64,000 nucleotides of DNA. Source: Mesostigma viride (Eukaryota; Streptophyta; Mesostigmatophyceae; Mesostigmatales; Mesostigmataceae). The stretch lies in the NCBI GenBank assembly GCA_009746045.1, contig RPFO01000819.1, positions 560,382 through 624,381 of the forward strand, in the 5' to 3' direction. Position numbers and translations under genes: made by a program. Shown here piece after piece: positions 1 through 11,835 of the stretch; positions within the stretch are counted from its first letter, which is position 1, and each line of letters starts with the position of its first letter. The notes below the pieces were generated by a model. The model worked only from the letters and a program-made list of their open reading frames with translations. It was not told the origin of the DNA and searched no databases.

Positions 1-91
1 TAGAGGGAGAGGGAGAGGAGAGGGAGAGGGAGAGGGGAGAGGGAGAGGGAGAGGGAGAGGGAGAGGGAGAGGAGGAGGGAGAGGGAGAGGG

Positions 92-172
<81 letters not shown>

Positions 173-1290
173 GGAGGAGGAGAGGGAGGGAGGGAGGGAG
201 GGAGGGAGGAGGAGGGAGGGAGGGAGGGAGGGAGGAGGGAGGGGAGGGAGGAGGGAGGGAGGGAGGGAGGGGAGGGAGGGAGGGAGGGAGGGAGGAGGGA
301 GGAGGGAGCGGAGGGAGGGAGGAGGAGGAGGGAGGGAGGGAGGGAGGAGGGAGGAGGAGGGAGGGAGGGAGGGGAGGGAGGGACGGGGGAGGGGGAGGAG
401 GAGGGGAGGGAGGGAGGAGGGATGGGAGGGAGGTGAGGGAGGGAGGAGGGAGGGAGGGAGGGGAGGGAGGGAGGGAGGGGGAGAGGGAGGGGGGTAGGGA
501 GGGGGGGAGGGAGGGAGGAGGAGGAGGAGGGAGGGAGGGGTGAGGGAGGAGGGGAGGGAGGGAGGGAGGGAGGGAGGCAGGGAGGGAGGTGGGAGGGAGG
601 CGAGGGAGGGAGGACGGGGATGGAGGGAGGAGGGAGGGAGGGAGGAGGGAGGGAGGAGGAGGGATGGGGGAGGGAGGGAGAGGAGGGACGGGGGAGGGGG
701 ACGGGAGGCGAGGGATGGATGGGAGGGAGGGAGGGAGGAGGAGGAGGGAGGGAGGAGGGAGGAGGGAGGAGGGAGGGAGGAGGAGGGAGGGAGGGAGGGA
801 GGGAGGGAGGAGGGAGGGAGGGAGGGAGGAGGGAGGAGGGAGGGAGGGAGGGAGGAGAGGGAGCGAGGGGAGGGAGGGCAGGAGGGAGGGAGGAGGGAGG
901 GAGGGAGGGAGGGAGGGAGGAGGGAGGAGGAGGGAGGGAGGGAGGGAGGAGGGAGGGAGGGAGGGAGGGAGGGAGGGAGGGAGGGAGGGAGGGAGGGAGG
1001 AGGGAGGGAGGGAGGGAGGGAAGGGAGGGAGGGAGGGAGGAGGGAGGGAGGGAGGGAGGGAGGGAGGGAGGAGGGAGGGGAGGGAGGGAGGGGGGAGGGA
1101 GGGAGGGAGGAGGAGGGAGGGAGGGAGGAGAGGAGGGAGGGAGGGAGGGAGGGAGGGAGGGAGGGAGGGAGGGAGGGAGGAGGAGAGGAGGGAGGGATGG
1201 AGGAGGGAGGGGAGGAGGATGGGAGGGAGGGACGAGGAGGAGGGAAGGAGAGGGAGGCGAGGAGGGAGGAGGGGAGGGCACGGGAGGACA
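1..1290. repeat. Purine-strand simple repeat, GGGA/GGA/GA units
   Basis: The stretch is almost entirely G and A on the + strand. It has GA dinucleotide runs at about 95-170 and otherwise irregular GGGA, GGA and GGGGA units with rare C or T. Three reading frames stay open for over 700 bases only because the repeat lacks stop codons; the translations are Gly/Arg/Glu monotony. It runs off the left edge of the window, so its full length is unknown. Such mirror-repeat purine tracts can form triplex DNA (known); whether this one does is inference. Confidence 0.97.
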
Positions 1291-2030
1291 CCAGTGCGAG
1301 GCCGTCTTAATTAGTATTAGACACATTGCAGGCCAAAATCGAGCAGAGGAATTGGCAACAGGTAGAGGCATACCGGTTCGTTCGAAGTGTACGAGTTAAG
1401 CCACGCGTTCAGCAAAGATAGGAAAACAATTGAAAGCAAGTAATTGGAAGGGCCCTGGCACGGCGGCCCACCTGGCGGCTTAAGTTTCTCTCCAATTGAG
1501 CCCGTAAAGGCATCTCGGGATGCTCTTTAATCGCTCAGCTTGCGATGACGCTCGAAAATTCTTATAAGGCACAAGGTTAACGCTACGTCACAGCGCGGAG
1601 TGTATCAGAAAGGGGCGAATGATCAGTTTGAATCGTGTTTGAGTGCAAAGCGGGTTTGTGAGGGCCAAAACGTTTGGGCGGTGGCAAGCAATTTCTGTTG
1701 GCCAGGTGACGAGAAAACGGAGTTGTAATAGCGTGCGAGTCACAGAAGGATCTCCTTCAAAGAAATCCTCGAGTTTCTAACAGCATATGTAGGCGTGTGC
1801 TATCCGTGGTGGGGTTCATGAGGTCACGTACAATTGCCTCACGCTGATGCACAGTGTAAATGGGCCCGACGACGTTCGCATACTTGACAGCCGTGAGCCC
1901 CATGGTCCAATTGCCCTCTCGCTCTATTCCTAGGGAGACCGATACCCACCTAATCAGGCATTTCAATCGTCATTCTACGTATCAAATCTCTCTGTGAGCA
2001 TTAAAGTGACCCCATAAGTCATACACTTAC
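1291..2030. other. No supported gene
   Basis: Mixed-composition sequence with no long open frame. A 69-codon minus-strand frame at 1757-1966 could be a terminal exon of the neighbouring gene, because it ends in a stop and reads as ordinary protein. However, its only nearby acceptor-like AG (after GATTAG) gives the wrong phase for joining to the exon that ends at 2031, so I do not include it. Confidence 0.5.
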
Positions 2031-3134
2031 GTCATACACCAGGCGTTTACGCCCCTTGGAGCGGATGTCGCCGGGTGGCGCTGCCGCCGCCTCAACGTAC
2101 TTCTTGTTGTCTAGCGTCATCTTTCGAATCTGCTTCTTGGCATTGGACCTCCCCGATGTCAGGTGGCATCGCATCGCCGATGCTGCGTGCTTGGCGGCGG
2201 CCTCCCTCCTGCCCGCTGGCATGTACTTGTTCTGGATGGCCACGTCCGCCACGATGGCAACATACTTCTTCCACAGCCCCCCGTCATCCTCCTGGTCCAT
2301 GGCCTCAGGGGTGAGAAAGTGGCCATCCATGTCGTCAAACGCAGCCTGGATCTCCTTCTTTTTCCACTGCGAGACCCAAACAAAACACACAACCAGAATT
2401 GCAACGACACACGTGACAAGTACTGTTGATTGCATTTGCATTTCGTAGATCATAATCACCCCAAACAACTCCAAGGAGAACCATACGGAATGCAAACGAC
2501 GCGTAGAAAAATGCATGATGCACTTTAAAGGGTTCCCCTAATACAGCAGAGGGGTTTACCCATTCGAAGACTGGAACGAAGCCAGCGTCGATCGAGCCGC
2601 GAGCGTCGCTCGCCGGGCTCCCCTCAGGACCTGAGGCACTGGAAAGCCGGGTCGGCTGCGTGGGCGTGGCCTCCTGCGACCGGGGCTGCCGACCCTGGTC
2701 CAGTAACTGTTGAAGCATCTCATACATCTTGGAGGTCATTTCTTTCTGTTCTCCATGTCGCTCTTGAGTTGGCGGACGTCCGCGGCTGTCCCGCTAGGGT
2801 CCAGCCTGCTACGAGTAGCGCCCCCGCTGCCTGCCTCAGCTTTCCTAGTCTTCCCCTTGCTGCCCGAGCCCTTGTCCTGCCTACCCTTCTGAGGCGTGGT
2901 GTCCAACTCATCGTCGTCATAGTCGTCGTCCTGGTCGTCCTCGTCGGAGGAGGTTTGTAAGTCCTCCTCCGACTCCAGGTTCTCCGCCTCCTGCTTCCCC
3001 CAGTGGTCGTCCTTTTCCACGTCGGCCCGCCTGGCCTTCTTTCTCGCTGTGGCATCGCGTGCCGAGACCATGCCCTTTGTTGTGGCTGCACCCTTTGCGG
3101 CCGCCATGTCGTTCCGGCGCTTTCCCATATTCAC
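2031..3134 (-). CDS. Spliced gene of unknown function, with one apparent frameshift
   Basis: Read on the minus strand from the ATG at 3134. The N-terminus is Lys/Arg-rich with a nuclear-localisation look, followed by an acidic Asp/Glu/Ser tract and a short Leu/Met-rich helical stretch. The open frame ends in TGA at 2736 and the next frame opens with an overlapping ATG. The text around the join (helix residues on both sides) reads better as one protein with a 1-base deletion near 2738. An intron follows: the exon ends at 2524 (donor GTGCAT) and the next exon starts at 2366 after TCTCGCAG, joining in phase 0. The downstream exon (2366-2031, 112 codons) is basic and Ala-rich and stops at a good donor, GTAAGT, so at least one further exon is missing. 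I do not recognise a family. It lies just outside the CACTA-like element, so it could be host or transposon. Confidence 0.5.
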
Positions 3135-3321
3135 TTCCGCTGCTTTGTTGCGTTCTGCACTGGTGCTGCGTTCTGGGCACTGGTGAGGCTTTCAAGCGTG
3201 CGCTCGTGCAAAATGTAACGCAGCGGTATGGTCTGGCGCGTTCGGAAATTCAAAAATCAAGGCGACGCGTCGGCCCCGGTCCACGTGGCTCACTCGCAGA
3301 GGAGCTGCTTCGGGCAGTCGT

Positions 3322-3660
3322 CATGAGTCGAGTACATAGCGGAGTGCTGCTGCATTGGAGACACTATGTACTCTTGGAGTACATAGTGTGCCACCCTATG
3401 TACTCTTGGAGTACATAGTGTGGAGTAAATAGTCACTCCTTCCTATGTAATACGGGCGTGTCTCACCGCGTCGGCAGTCCCCTATTCGGAAATCCCGGAT
3501 CATATGTACTCCGGACTATGTACTCTTGGAGTACATAGTCACTCCGGACTATGTACTCTTGGAGTACATAGTCCGGAGTACATAGTCACTCCTTCCTATG
3601 TAATACGGGCGTGTCTCACCGCGTCATGACTCGAGTACATAGCTTAGTGTGGAGTAGATA
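3322..3660. repeat. Left subterminal repeat array of the CACTA-like element
   Basis: Contains several copies of the palindromic module CTATGTACT-CTTGGAGTACATAG, spaced by ACTCC/GGAGT and by a longer unit with TTCGGAAATCCCGGATCAT and ACGGGCGTGTCTCACCGCGTC. The same unit occurs inverted at 11836-12523. The outer copies at 3322 and 3625 share ATGA-TCGAGTACATAG, so the repeat continues slightly beyond the element end. Subterminal arrays of this sort bind the transposase-accessory protein in plant CACTA elements (known); the function here is inferred. Confidence 0.85.
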
Positions 3661-4127
3661 GTCCTAATAATCCCTGCCACTTGGAGAATAGCAATTGAAG
3701 GTCCTGTGCTCACGTGACACCAACTTCATTATATCACAGTAGGTTAGGGCTTATATTATATAAACGTCATTACCGTGGTTCGTGAAGTGGCGGCGGCACA
3801 GCGCAAAACTTGGCCAGGCCGAATGCATGGAATTAATGTTTAGGGTTCGCCTTGTTGAATTACCGTTCATTGCCCAATTAACGCAGGCAAGAAGAACTAC
3901 ACGCTGGATACTAGGATACTCAAGGGAGTGGAGGACCCTCGGCACAGGAACTCAAACAGTGGCTTTAGCTGCATGGCTGGTCGTCGGTGTCTTTGAGCCT
4001 TATGATGAAAGGCACGGACGACCCTCCACCGGGACGGTTTCAGGGTGCCTAATTATTCCCGTCGAAGGAAGCGATTACAAATGCCGAGCGGTATCTCTTC
4101 AGCAGAAAAAAGCGTCAAGACATCGCC

Positions 4128-7100
4128 GTGGCTCACACCGTCATTGGCATCAACAACTGCGATGAGGACGTTGAGGACGAGTTGGTGGATAACGCTGCAC
4201 TTGGTGATGATGTTGACGCTGGGAGGGCTCTGTCGCGCGACGCTGGGTCAGATGAAGTGGATGCAACTGAATCAGGGGATGGAGGCGACGGCGGGAATAG
4301 TGCTGACTCCGTTGAGGAGCCCGCCGTGCAACGGAGACTTAGCCATTGTCCAGGGGGGAAAATAGACGGGCGCATGACGGTGGCAGCTCCTGATCCATGC
4401 TCAGTGCCTTCGGCCCCAACAGACGGCCAGGGAAATGAGACTGGGTACGGGATCTTTCGGTCGCACTCGGAGTTTCTGGAGTTTGCATACCATAAGCGAA
4501 TCGATTCTCGGACTGACGAAGGCGTGCTGTGCAGAACTGCCATGAGACAAGACCCCAAGTACCGATCGGAAGATGCCGACCGGCTCACGCTCCCTGTGGT
4601 CAGGAAGGTGGAAAAGGAGCTCCCAACGCACCATGTCACGCGAATTGAACTCCCTAACGGCTCTGTCGCCCACACGTGCAGCATCAAGACCCGGCTTCAA
4701 CATCTGCTACGCCAGCACAATGTCACGCGCCACCTGCATGTGCGGCCCGAGGTGCTTGCGGATGGCCGGCGCACAGGTTTCCACATGAGTACCTTCTTCC
4801 ACGACCATCCTCTGTGCCGCCTTCGTGGGATAGCGCTATCCGGCCAGACGTTCACGGTCGGTGACTTCCTCGAGGTCTCGGTGACTGAGGACGGTGTGAA
4901 CAAAGGCAAGCCTTATGGGGCCCCGGTGAGGCTGACCGGCGTCCTGTACCAGCGTGACGACAAGCTCTCGGATTCTGTCAAGGTGCTCTTCGAGGTGCAG
5001 TACTTGTATGCCAACAAGTGGCGACACACGCACCTGAAAAGGGGAAGCCCCGGGTTTCATGAGAAGGAGCTATTTGCATGCAACTGGACGGAATTGGTGG
5101 AGGCAGGGACCTACAAGCGCCATATCAGGGTTCACTCTGAAGAAGACTTCGCGGAAATGGAGCAAGAGGGCACAGTTGGGAAACACGACTACTTCTTGTC
5201 ACGGACATACGGAGTCACGACCGGGGGCATCGTGGAAACAGATGCTGATGGGAATGATCTAAGGGATCCCCATGGCCACCCTTTGATGCAGCCCATAGGT
5301 GATTTCAGGGACTGGCAGAAGGGCCCCCTCCGCAAGTGTCAGGCCCGCCCGCGGCTGGGCTTGCCCGTCGTTGTGATCCCAATCGTGCTTTGGATGGATA
5401 GCTTCAAGATCACTGACAATACGGATGCCGATGTGGTGTCGTATCAGTTCAGGATCCTAACGCTGGATCGATCGGCTGCCCGCAATCACGTGGTCACGCT
5501 GAGGCCAAAGCATGTGGATGCGGATGCCTTCAACAAGTGGCTGCTGGATAACGAGATCCGCCCACTGCAGCAAGGGGTGGCCATGGAAATGGCAGACCCT
5601 CTGACCGGTGTTGTGTCGTGGATGGAGGTCAGAGTACCCTTTTTTTGGCTGCTAGATTCCGGGGCGCGGTTTGCAGAGATGGGGCTCATGGCGTCTGGCA
5701 GCAATCATGGCTGCGGCTTTTGTACTCTCCACTCCGAGTTCTGGGGGCACACCGAAGTGGTGCTTGAGCTGCGTACGGAGGAGGGCCACCGAGCTGTGTG
5801 CGCAACCATGGAGCGTGAGGGACTGACGGCTCGTGAGAAGTAAGTTAACCCTACATGAACTCCATGCTATATAACACAATTGGTCTGGTAGCACCCCACG
5901 TTGCATCTACCAGTCTTATGTAGACCCATTCACACCGCACCATGCATGCATGGCGGATGGTACCCAGGTCCAGCGGGAGGAAAGCAACGCCGCCCTGTGT
6001 GCAGTCATCAATTGTGTGTGTGGCAGCAACAAGGTCTGACCGTGCACAGATGGTCTGTAGCATAAGGTCTGCCGTGGTGGTTCGGATATCTGCCAAGCTT
6101 TCGTAGACCATTCCACAAGGTCTGCATGCTTTGACGTATCCCGATTGTGAAACTTTGTGCCTTCCATCCCACACATTGCGTTTTCCAGGGCCAAGCTCGC
6201 GAAGGAGGCGGAGGCGGAGCACGGTATTAAGCACAGCCGTCCCTCCGTATGGCAGGGTCTCAGGCACTGGGACAGGTTTCGACGGTTTCCCATTGAGATC
6301 TTTCACTTGCTGTGCTTGGGGATCATCAAAACCGTGTTCATTTTCATCTGCACCCGGCTCCTGAAATCCGATGAGATCCGGGAATGTGATGCATATGCGA
6401 GAGCGTGGCCCACCACCAGCGGAAGGGCCGCATTGCCCAAGAACCCGTTCACCCGATACCCTTTCTTCAAGGCCATGCAGTTCCTGCAGTGCCTGCCGAT
6501 GGTACCACATGCCATGGAATGGATTCTTCGAGTGCGGGAGTCTGCCAAAGAACCTAACGCACGGCCTCCCCAGCGCGTTCGAGGCACTGCTCAAATGGTG
6601 CGGGACCTTTGCGTGGTAAGACCTTGCCAACCTAACATTCCCCGTATGCTACATCATGTGCACTTGCATAGACATGTCACTTCATGATGTGTGAGCTGTT
6701 TTAGGTTTTTATCTACAAGCCCCATGAGTCAAAAATATATATGATAATCGCATTGTAAACGTGACTGGCTGGAAACGTGCTTTCAATGTAATGCTGCTCA
6801 TGTTTGCTTTCATCGCAGTGGACGGAGATGGTACTGAGCGAGTACACTTCCCCGACGCATGCTGACAATGCCGACAAGGTGTATCGCAGTTCCTGAAACG
6901 TTTCAATGCCCTATGGCCTCGTGGAAAGTACGCCAATGCTGGCGTGGTTGCACAGAGGGGGAAGACTGCAAACGAGCGAGGCCACAACGCTGCCACAGCC
7001 AACTGTCATATGGGGCTCCATGTGGCGCACCAGACCAAGGACGTGGGCAGGCTCTGGGATATGGACGGCCATGCGTTTGAGAGGGATCACGGCATGATTG

Positions 7101-8556
7101 GGGACCTGATGAGAAGCGTCAACGCCCGCCATATCCTAGATGCTGACAAATGGTTGCTGCTGAAATGTAAGGATTATTACCAGCCTGCTGCTATTTTCAT
7201 GTGCAACGCAAGCTTCCAGCCGAGTTAGTACCGTGGACATGTACATGCATAAGGGCCGGGCTGTGCTTAGGGTTTAAAATAGGTTAGGGTTTGGGGTTGG
7301 GATGTGTGATTTTGGATGTCAGAATGGCCCCCGTGGCCCACCTCTATCGGGTGTGTTCCAGGGCATACATGCAAGGTGGCGATCCCAAACCTGGCCCACT
7401 GCATGACAGCCCACCCTGTACACGTTATGCATATTGTAAGGCACCATGAGGAGGTTACGAGGTGAGTGTCCTGGGGCAACGTGCACTAAGTTCAGGAATC
7501 AATGAGCCTAGCTCACTGCATGTACTGTTTGCAAGGATTGATACATCGCCCCGTTCACCATGCATCGCTGTTTTCGCAGGGGAGAGGCAGCACGCGTTGG
7601 ATAATATACTCAAGGGGCTCGAGGACCCAGAGAAGTTCTTGACTCCACAGGCGCGTGAAGCACTGCTATCAAGCCCAGCTGCCAAGTACTTGTTCAAGAG
7701 TGGAGGTGTGCATGAGGACTGGCTCTCCGGCCAAAGCGGCACGGCTACACTGGGGGTGGCATTGGCGGACGGGGCTGCGTACCCTACAGTTGAACACACC
7801 GAGGGACGTGCTGGGGGACGGGTAAGGACATGTTTTGGCGGCATCCCCAAGCTTCTGATCCGCAGCACACGCAACGGTACTGATGGGGTCATCGAGTGGG
7901 AGCACGTGCAGCATGGTTTGACGCCGGCTATTGTCTTGCATCGCTTCAAGGAGTATTTTCCCGAGGCGGCGGAGACGTGGAATGAGTTGAAGACCACGGG
8001 TGTGCGGCTATGGCGCAAGGCAGTCACATACAAGGCGACCGTGGCGGTGGGGCATACTTATGCTTACAGGCCGCAGGACTACAGAGTCGGTGCCGCGGAG
8101 GATCCGCGTCGGTACGTGCTTGCTGATGACGCTGGAGAGCATTGGATATGTGAAGTCACAGCTGTAGTGTCAGTGGAAGGGAATGATGGCAAATCCTATT
8201 TGTGGATCGTGCCCACGTGGTACGAAGAACTGGGCAAGTTTAGCAGACGCCAGCAGCTGCCCTTGTTCGAGAAGGCTGCCGAACCGGTAGCCGGTGAACT
8301 CTTCCCTATTTATCGTGTCACGGCTGCTGTGACGATGGTCCACCAATGCAACGGGACTGTCCACGACCCCAGGTGCACCACATCTGCAATCCCCATGAGA
8401 AAGGGGGATCGCAAGAAGGAAGGAAACAGGGAACTGATCCATAACGCAGGGAACCGGGTGTACGGCCTTGATGACTGTGACCGGGACACGCCTCCTTTCT
8501 TCAAGTCTCGTCGTCAACAGGGTCTGCTGGTTCGTCATGGTGGCTACAAGATGTGA
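4128..8556 (+). CDS. CACTA-type transposase, spliced, with one apparent frameshift
   Basis: Exons I can join: about 4080 or 4128 to 5839 (donor GTAAGT), 6189-6615 (acceptor TTTTCCAG; donor GTAAGA), 6819 to about 7167 (acceptor TCGCAG; donor GTAAGG), and 7580-8556 (acceptor TTCGCAG). The first three junctions keep phase and give continuous protein. The first exon holds an acidic N-terminus, a candidate catalytic Asp in the motif MDSFKITDN and a C-x2-C-type motif in GCGFCTL. The second holds FPIEIFHLLCLGIIK, matching the conserved region of Tnp2-like transposases. The third has GRLWDMDGHAFERDHG. The last resembles the accessory C-terminal region of these proteins. Near 6888 the frame must shift by one base (after DKVYR), so this copy may be inactive. 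No in-frame ATG lies upstream of 4375, so a 5' exon is probably missed. A possible 3' coding piece at 8618-8789 follows TTACAG but is cut off by the TGA at 8554. Confidence 0.75.
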
Positions 8557-8789
8557 TGTAAGAACTTGCATGACATGCAGGCGAGGACAAGTCATGTGGA
8601 TTGTTTCTTCACTTACAGGCAGCCGACCTAGTGGTCCCAGCCCTGGTTGAACAACACATTTCCTCCCTCGCTCTTGCTTGGACTGCCATGCAGGACAGGA
8701 TGAGGTGGCAGACCATTGTCCAGGCCCACACGTCAGCGCCCGTGGGCAAGCCCCCCCACCCCACCCAGGAGGAAGTGGCGCGGTGCTGA

Positions 8790-9892
8790 TGTTGAGTGAG
8801 CCCTGATTTTTTAGATTAGCTTAGAGTTAGCTTAGTTAGGTTTCGTGGCTTCGCTCACGCCCACCCATCAGCATGCTAGCGAATACGTGCTACATGATGT
8901 CCCAACGGAGTCATATTCTAATTTAATGCAATTTACTGCCAGCACATGCTGTCCACAAGATCTCGTGATAATCCGGACCAATAAGTTGTGTGGGTGCAAT
9001 AAGACCCATGTGAGCATATGATACTAAGGAGCGTGGGCAAGTGTTCTGATAATAGCCAGGACGTACATGCATGCACTGATTTACGAAAGTGACCCAATTA
9101 ATTAATGAATTAATTAAACTCGTGCTCCCGTTGGGCCGGGAGTCACGGAGCATTAACCCCAAGGTGTGGATGGAGGGATGGGTGCACGCAATCCTATACC
9201 GGTGTAAGCTATCTATACAGGCAGGCCGACGCAAACAGTCGTATGGTATATCTATGGTGCTGGCGACCCTAGCGATCTAATTGTCTAGCATGCCTCCCAT
9301 GTTTGCAAACACGCTCCTTCCCCAATGCAGCTAGGGGGGGGTAAGTCCTTGATGACCTGGGCCCTCTTGGCCTTGTCCTGACTTACTCAATATCTCTGGC
9401 TTGGCCAGCATACCATTGACAATGAATGGAGCCTTAAGATGTTGCAGCCAGTTGGAAATCACCAACTGCCACAACGCCAGAAACTTGTGAACATTGCCAA
9501 AGTGCATTCAGCTAGCTCAATGCATGGCATGGGGTAGAAGTTGGCAAGGTTGGCGGTGAGGGTCCACGTCTTGGCCCTGCACGTAAGAACAGGGAGGCAG
9601 TGATACAAGGTAGGGTGCTAGCTCCCTCGTTGTACGTGTACATGGATGAATTATAAAAAAAATAATAATAACTTATGTGTCTCGCCCCTGCCATGAACGT
9701 GTGATTAATTAATTAGTAACATAACTCCGCTGGGAGAATATGTACCCCATAGCCCTGAGAAGGGGCATATGGCTTTTAATACACTCTGGGCTACTTCCTG
9801 CAGGTGGGGGAATGTAAACTGCCACCTACTCGGGCACACACCACATGCACGAGTAGCATATGTCCTTCCACTTAAGATGAATATGGGGTAAT
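8790..9892. other. Non-coding interval with three LINE 3' ends
   Basis: No coding frame is supported. LINE 3' ends with the shared hairpin lie at 8893-8915 (+, decayed), 9121-9147 (-, perfect 9-bp stem with a longer loop, followed on that strand by an AATTAATTA tail) and 9720-9742 (-). It separates the convergent transposase and kinase genes inside the CACTA-like element, so these are secondary insertions into it. Confidence 0.6.
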
Positions 9893-10077
9893 CATACTGT
9901 ACAGATGTAAGCAATCTTTCTACACACCTCATGGAGAAGTGGGTCTGTTGACTTGCGGACAAAGCACTTGGGCGACCTCCTGAACAGATCGTCCACCATG
10001 ACGAAGAAAGCATAAACATCGTGCCCTGGCTGAGCTTGTAGCGTTCCCCTCAAGGCCTTTGCACTTGGGATGCAACA
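9893..10077 (-). pseudogene. Duplicated 3' fragment of the kinase gene
   Basis: This stretch closely repeats the segment 10178-10353 within the kinase ORF. Shared runs include GCGGACAAAGCACTTGGG, GTCCACCATGAC and CAAGGCCTTTGCACTTGG. It begins 3' of the kinase stop and has point changes, so it is a partial tandem duplication with no open frame of its own. Confidence 0.8.
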
Positions 10078-10080
10078 CGG

Positions 10081-11523
10081 TTACTGCTTGGGGTAAGCAT
10101 CGGGCACGAATATGCGGGCTTTGTGGAACATGTCCGCCAGCCCGGCCATGTCAGGTAACACAATATCGTGCTTGTATTGTTGTCGAAAAGCAATCTTCCT
10201 ACACAGCTCCCACAGAACTGGGTCCGTTGCCTTGCGGACAAAGCACTTGGGCGACCTCCTGAACAGGTCGTCCACCATGACCAAGAAAGCATAAACATCG
10301 TGCTCTGGCCGAGCTTGTATCGTTCCCCTCAAGGCCTTTGCACTTGGATGCAAGACCGTGGCCGGGTGCCACCGGGACTGCCCCGGCACACGCATGGGCG
10401 CCATCTCGTTCACTCTGGTTGCCTGGCCCAGGTCTCCAATGTAGATGGTTGGCTCCGCCGTGCCCTCCTCAACCTTGTACAAAAAGTTGTCACACTTAAG
10501 ATCGTTATGAATGATTCCAACCGAGTGCAAATTGGATAAAACTTTGGCGCACTTCGCCAAGATGGGAGGCGTGCGCACATCAAAGGGACGGTTGTATTCG
10601 GAGGCATCACGGGCAGCCTTCAAGTCACCCGTCACCATCTCCATGACTATGCCACCTACAGTCTCAACTGGGGCCCACAATCCTGCGACACGTGGACAGG
10701 TGCCCTCTCGACGCCCCGCAATGGTCATGAGAGCAGCTTCCCTGGCCACTCCAGCACTCAGATCCACAATTACCTGCTGTATGTGCACGAGGTTTGTGGC
10801 GCGCGGGATCTTTGCCACTTTCACGACCAGAGGATGGTCAAAGCCAGGTAAAGTGGACTTGACAAGGTGCACAGACCCAAAGAGGCCGGCGCCTAAGCGC
10901 TTCCCCAAACTCACGTGGGGGTACCGCATCAGGCCCCGCTCAACAATGTCCCGGGTTTCTGCACAGGTGGTCATCTCTGCCAGCCTGGCCTGCATTGCTT
11001 CCCACGCATTCGGTGTACCGCAGCAGGCGTCCGGACGCTTGGAAGCATCTTGTGCACGTGCAACGCCGGTATGTCCTTTGCTGTGCAATGCTTCCTTGGT
11101 GTGCACCGAATGGCATGCCCCGGTGGGTGCCAGCGGGGGATCTGGGATGGTAGCCAAACAAAGTGGCGACACGGCAACGTCGCGAGTCATCACAGCGGGG
11201 TTGACGGGGCGAACTGCAGCACAGGCGGGGATAGCCGTGGGGCGGGCGACACTCGCAGCCCCGGGCACTGGCCGGAAAGCGTGCAACCCATCACGCCCAG
11301 GCATTATGGTGCTTCTCGCACCGACGTTGTCTTGACGAATAGGGGGAGCGGCGTTGCCACCCTCCATCGCCTGACTACGTATGCATTGAGTCGTCCCCCT
11401 CTTCTTCCCCCTCTTTTTCAACCGCCACCGGCGGACTGCTTCGGCCACTTGCCGCTTTCTCTTTTCCTGTTTTTGCGCGATGTCAACGGGATTTTCCATT
11501 GTGGCTGTAACGGGACTTTCCAT
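10081..11523 (-). CDS. Serine/threonine-type protein kinase carried by the CACTA-like element
   Basis: Intronless 480-codon ORF starting at ATG 11523. Residues 20-43 are strongly basic (likely nuclear localisation), residues 44-200 are low-complexity linker, and residues 205-470 are a kinase domain. Visible kinase landmarks: glycine loop GAGLFG (211-216), ATP lysine in VVKVAK (235 or 238), a candidate C-helix Glu 262, catalytic loop HNDLKCDN (339-346, Asp 341, Lys 343, Asn 346), metal-binding DLG in place of DFG (364-366), and an EHDVYAF motif with the structural Asp 409. All catalytic residues are present, so it should be active. The catalytic loop has HND in place of HRD, so activation-loop phosphorylation may not be required (inference). 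It is encoded antisense to the transposase and its 3' end is duplicated just downstream. Whether it serves the transposon or is captured cargo is unknown. Confidence 0.85.
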   Translation of the reverse strand: MESPVTATMENPVDIAQKQEKRKRQVAEAVRRWRLKKRGKKRGTTQCIRSQAMEGGNAAPPIRQDNVGARSTIMPGRDGLHAFRPVPGAASVARPTAIPACAAVRPVNPAVMTRDVAVSPLCLATIPDPPLAPTGACHSVHTKEALHSKGHTGVARAQDASKRPDACCGTPNAWEAMQARLAEMTTCAETRDIVERGLMRYPHVSLGKRLGAGLFGSVHLVKSTLPGFDHPLVVKVAKIPRATNLVHIQQVIVDLSAGVAREAALMTIAGRREGTCPRVAGLWAPVETVGGIVMEMVTGDLKAARDASEYNRPFDVRTPPILAKCAKVLSNLHSVGIIHNDLKCDNFLYKVEEGTAEPTIYIGDLGQATRVNEMAPMRVPGQSRWHPATVLHPSAKALRGTIQARPEHDVYAFLVMVDDLFRRSPKCFVRKATDPVLWELCRKIAFRQQYKHDIVLPDMAGLADMFHKARIFVPDAYPKQ

Positions 11524-11685
11524 GGTGGTCGCTCGTAATTAATAATTTACATTAAGCGCAGGCTTTCGACCTTCGTTGTTCCATTTCAACACCCAACAAC
11601 ATCATCTTGTGTAACTTAGGGTCTTGGGGGCAGTGCAGCTTGTCTGGACGATCGATCATGCAGACAAGCACACGTGACCCTGACC

Positions 11686-11835
11686 GAAATGATTACCAAA
11701 AAAGGACAAATGATTACCGATTTTTACCGATGATTACACATGATTACACATGATTACACGTACATGATTACCAAAAAATGACAAATGATTACCGATTTTT
11801 ACCGATGATTACACATGATTACATATGATTACACC
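11686..11835. repeat. Tandem duplication of an ATGATTAC-rich unit
   Basis: Two near-identical units of about 75 bp contain ACAAATGATTACCGATTTTT-ACCGATG followed by several ATGATTACAC repeats. It lies immediately inside the right subterminal array. The interval from 11524 to 11685 upstream of the kinase holds no other gene and may carry its promoter. Confidence 0.8.

Noticed and set aside
540-1399. Three overlapping 240-260-codon Gly/Arg/Glu frames
   Set aside because: They are open only because the purine repeat lacks stop codons.
3782-4165. 127-codon frame as the transposase first exon
   Set aside because: No splice site gives a phase match to the exon at 4080-5839, and the protein has no recognisable feature.
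8601-8789. Extra 3' exon of the transposase
   Set aside because: It follows a good acceptor and reads well, but the only donors before it place a stop or wrong phase in the way; mentioned in the transposase entry only.
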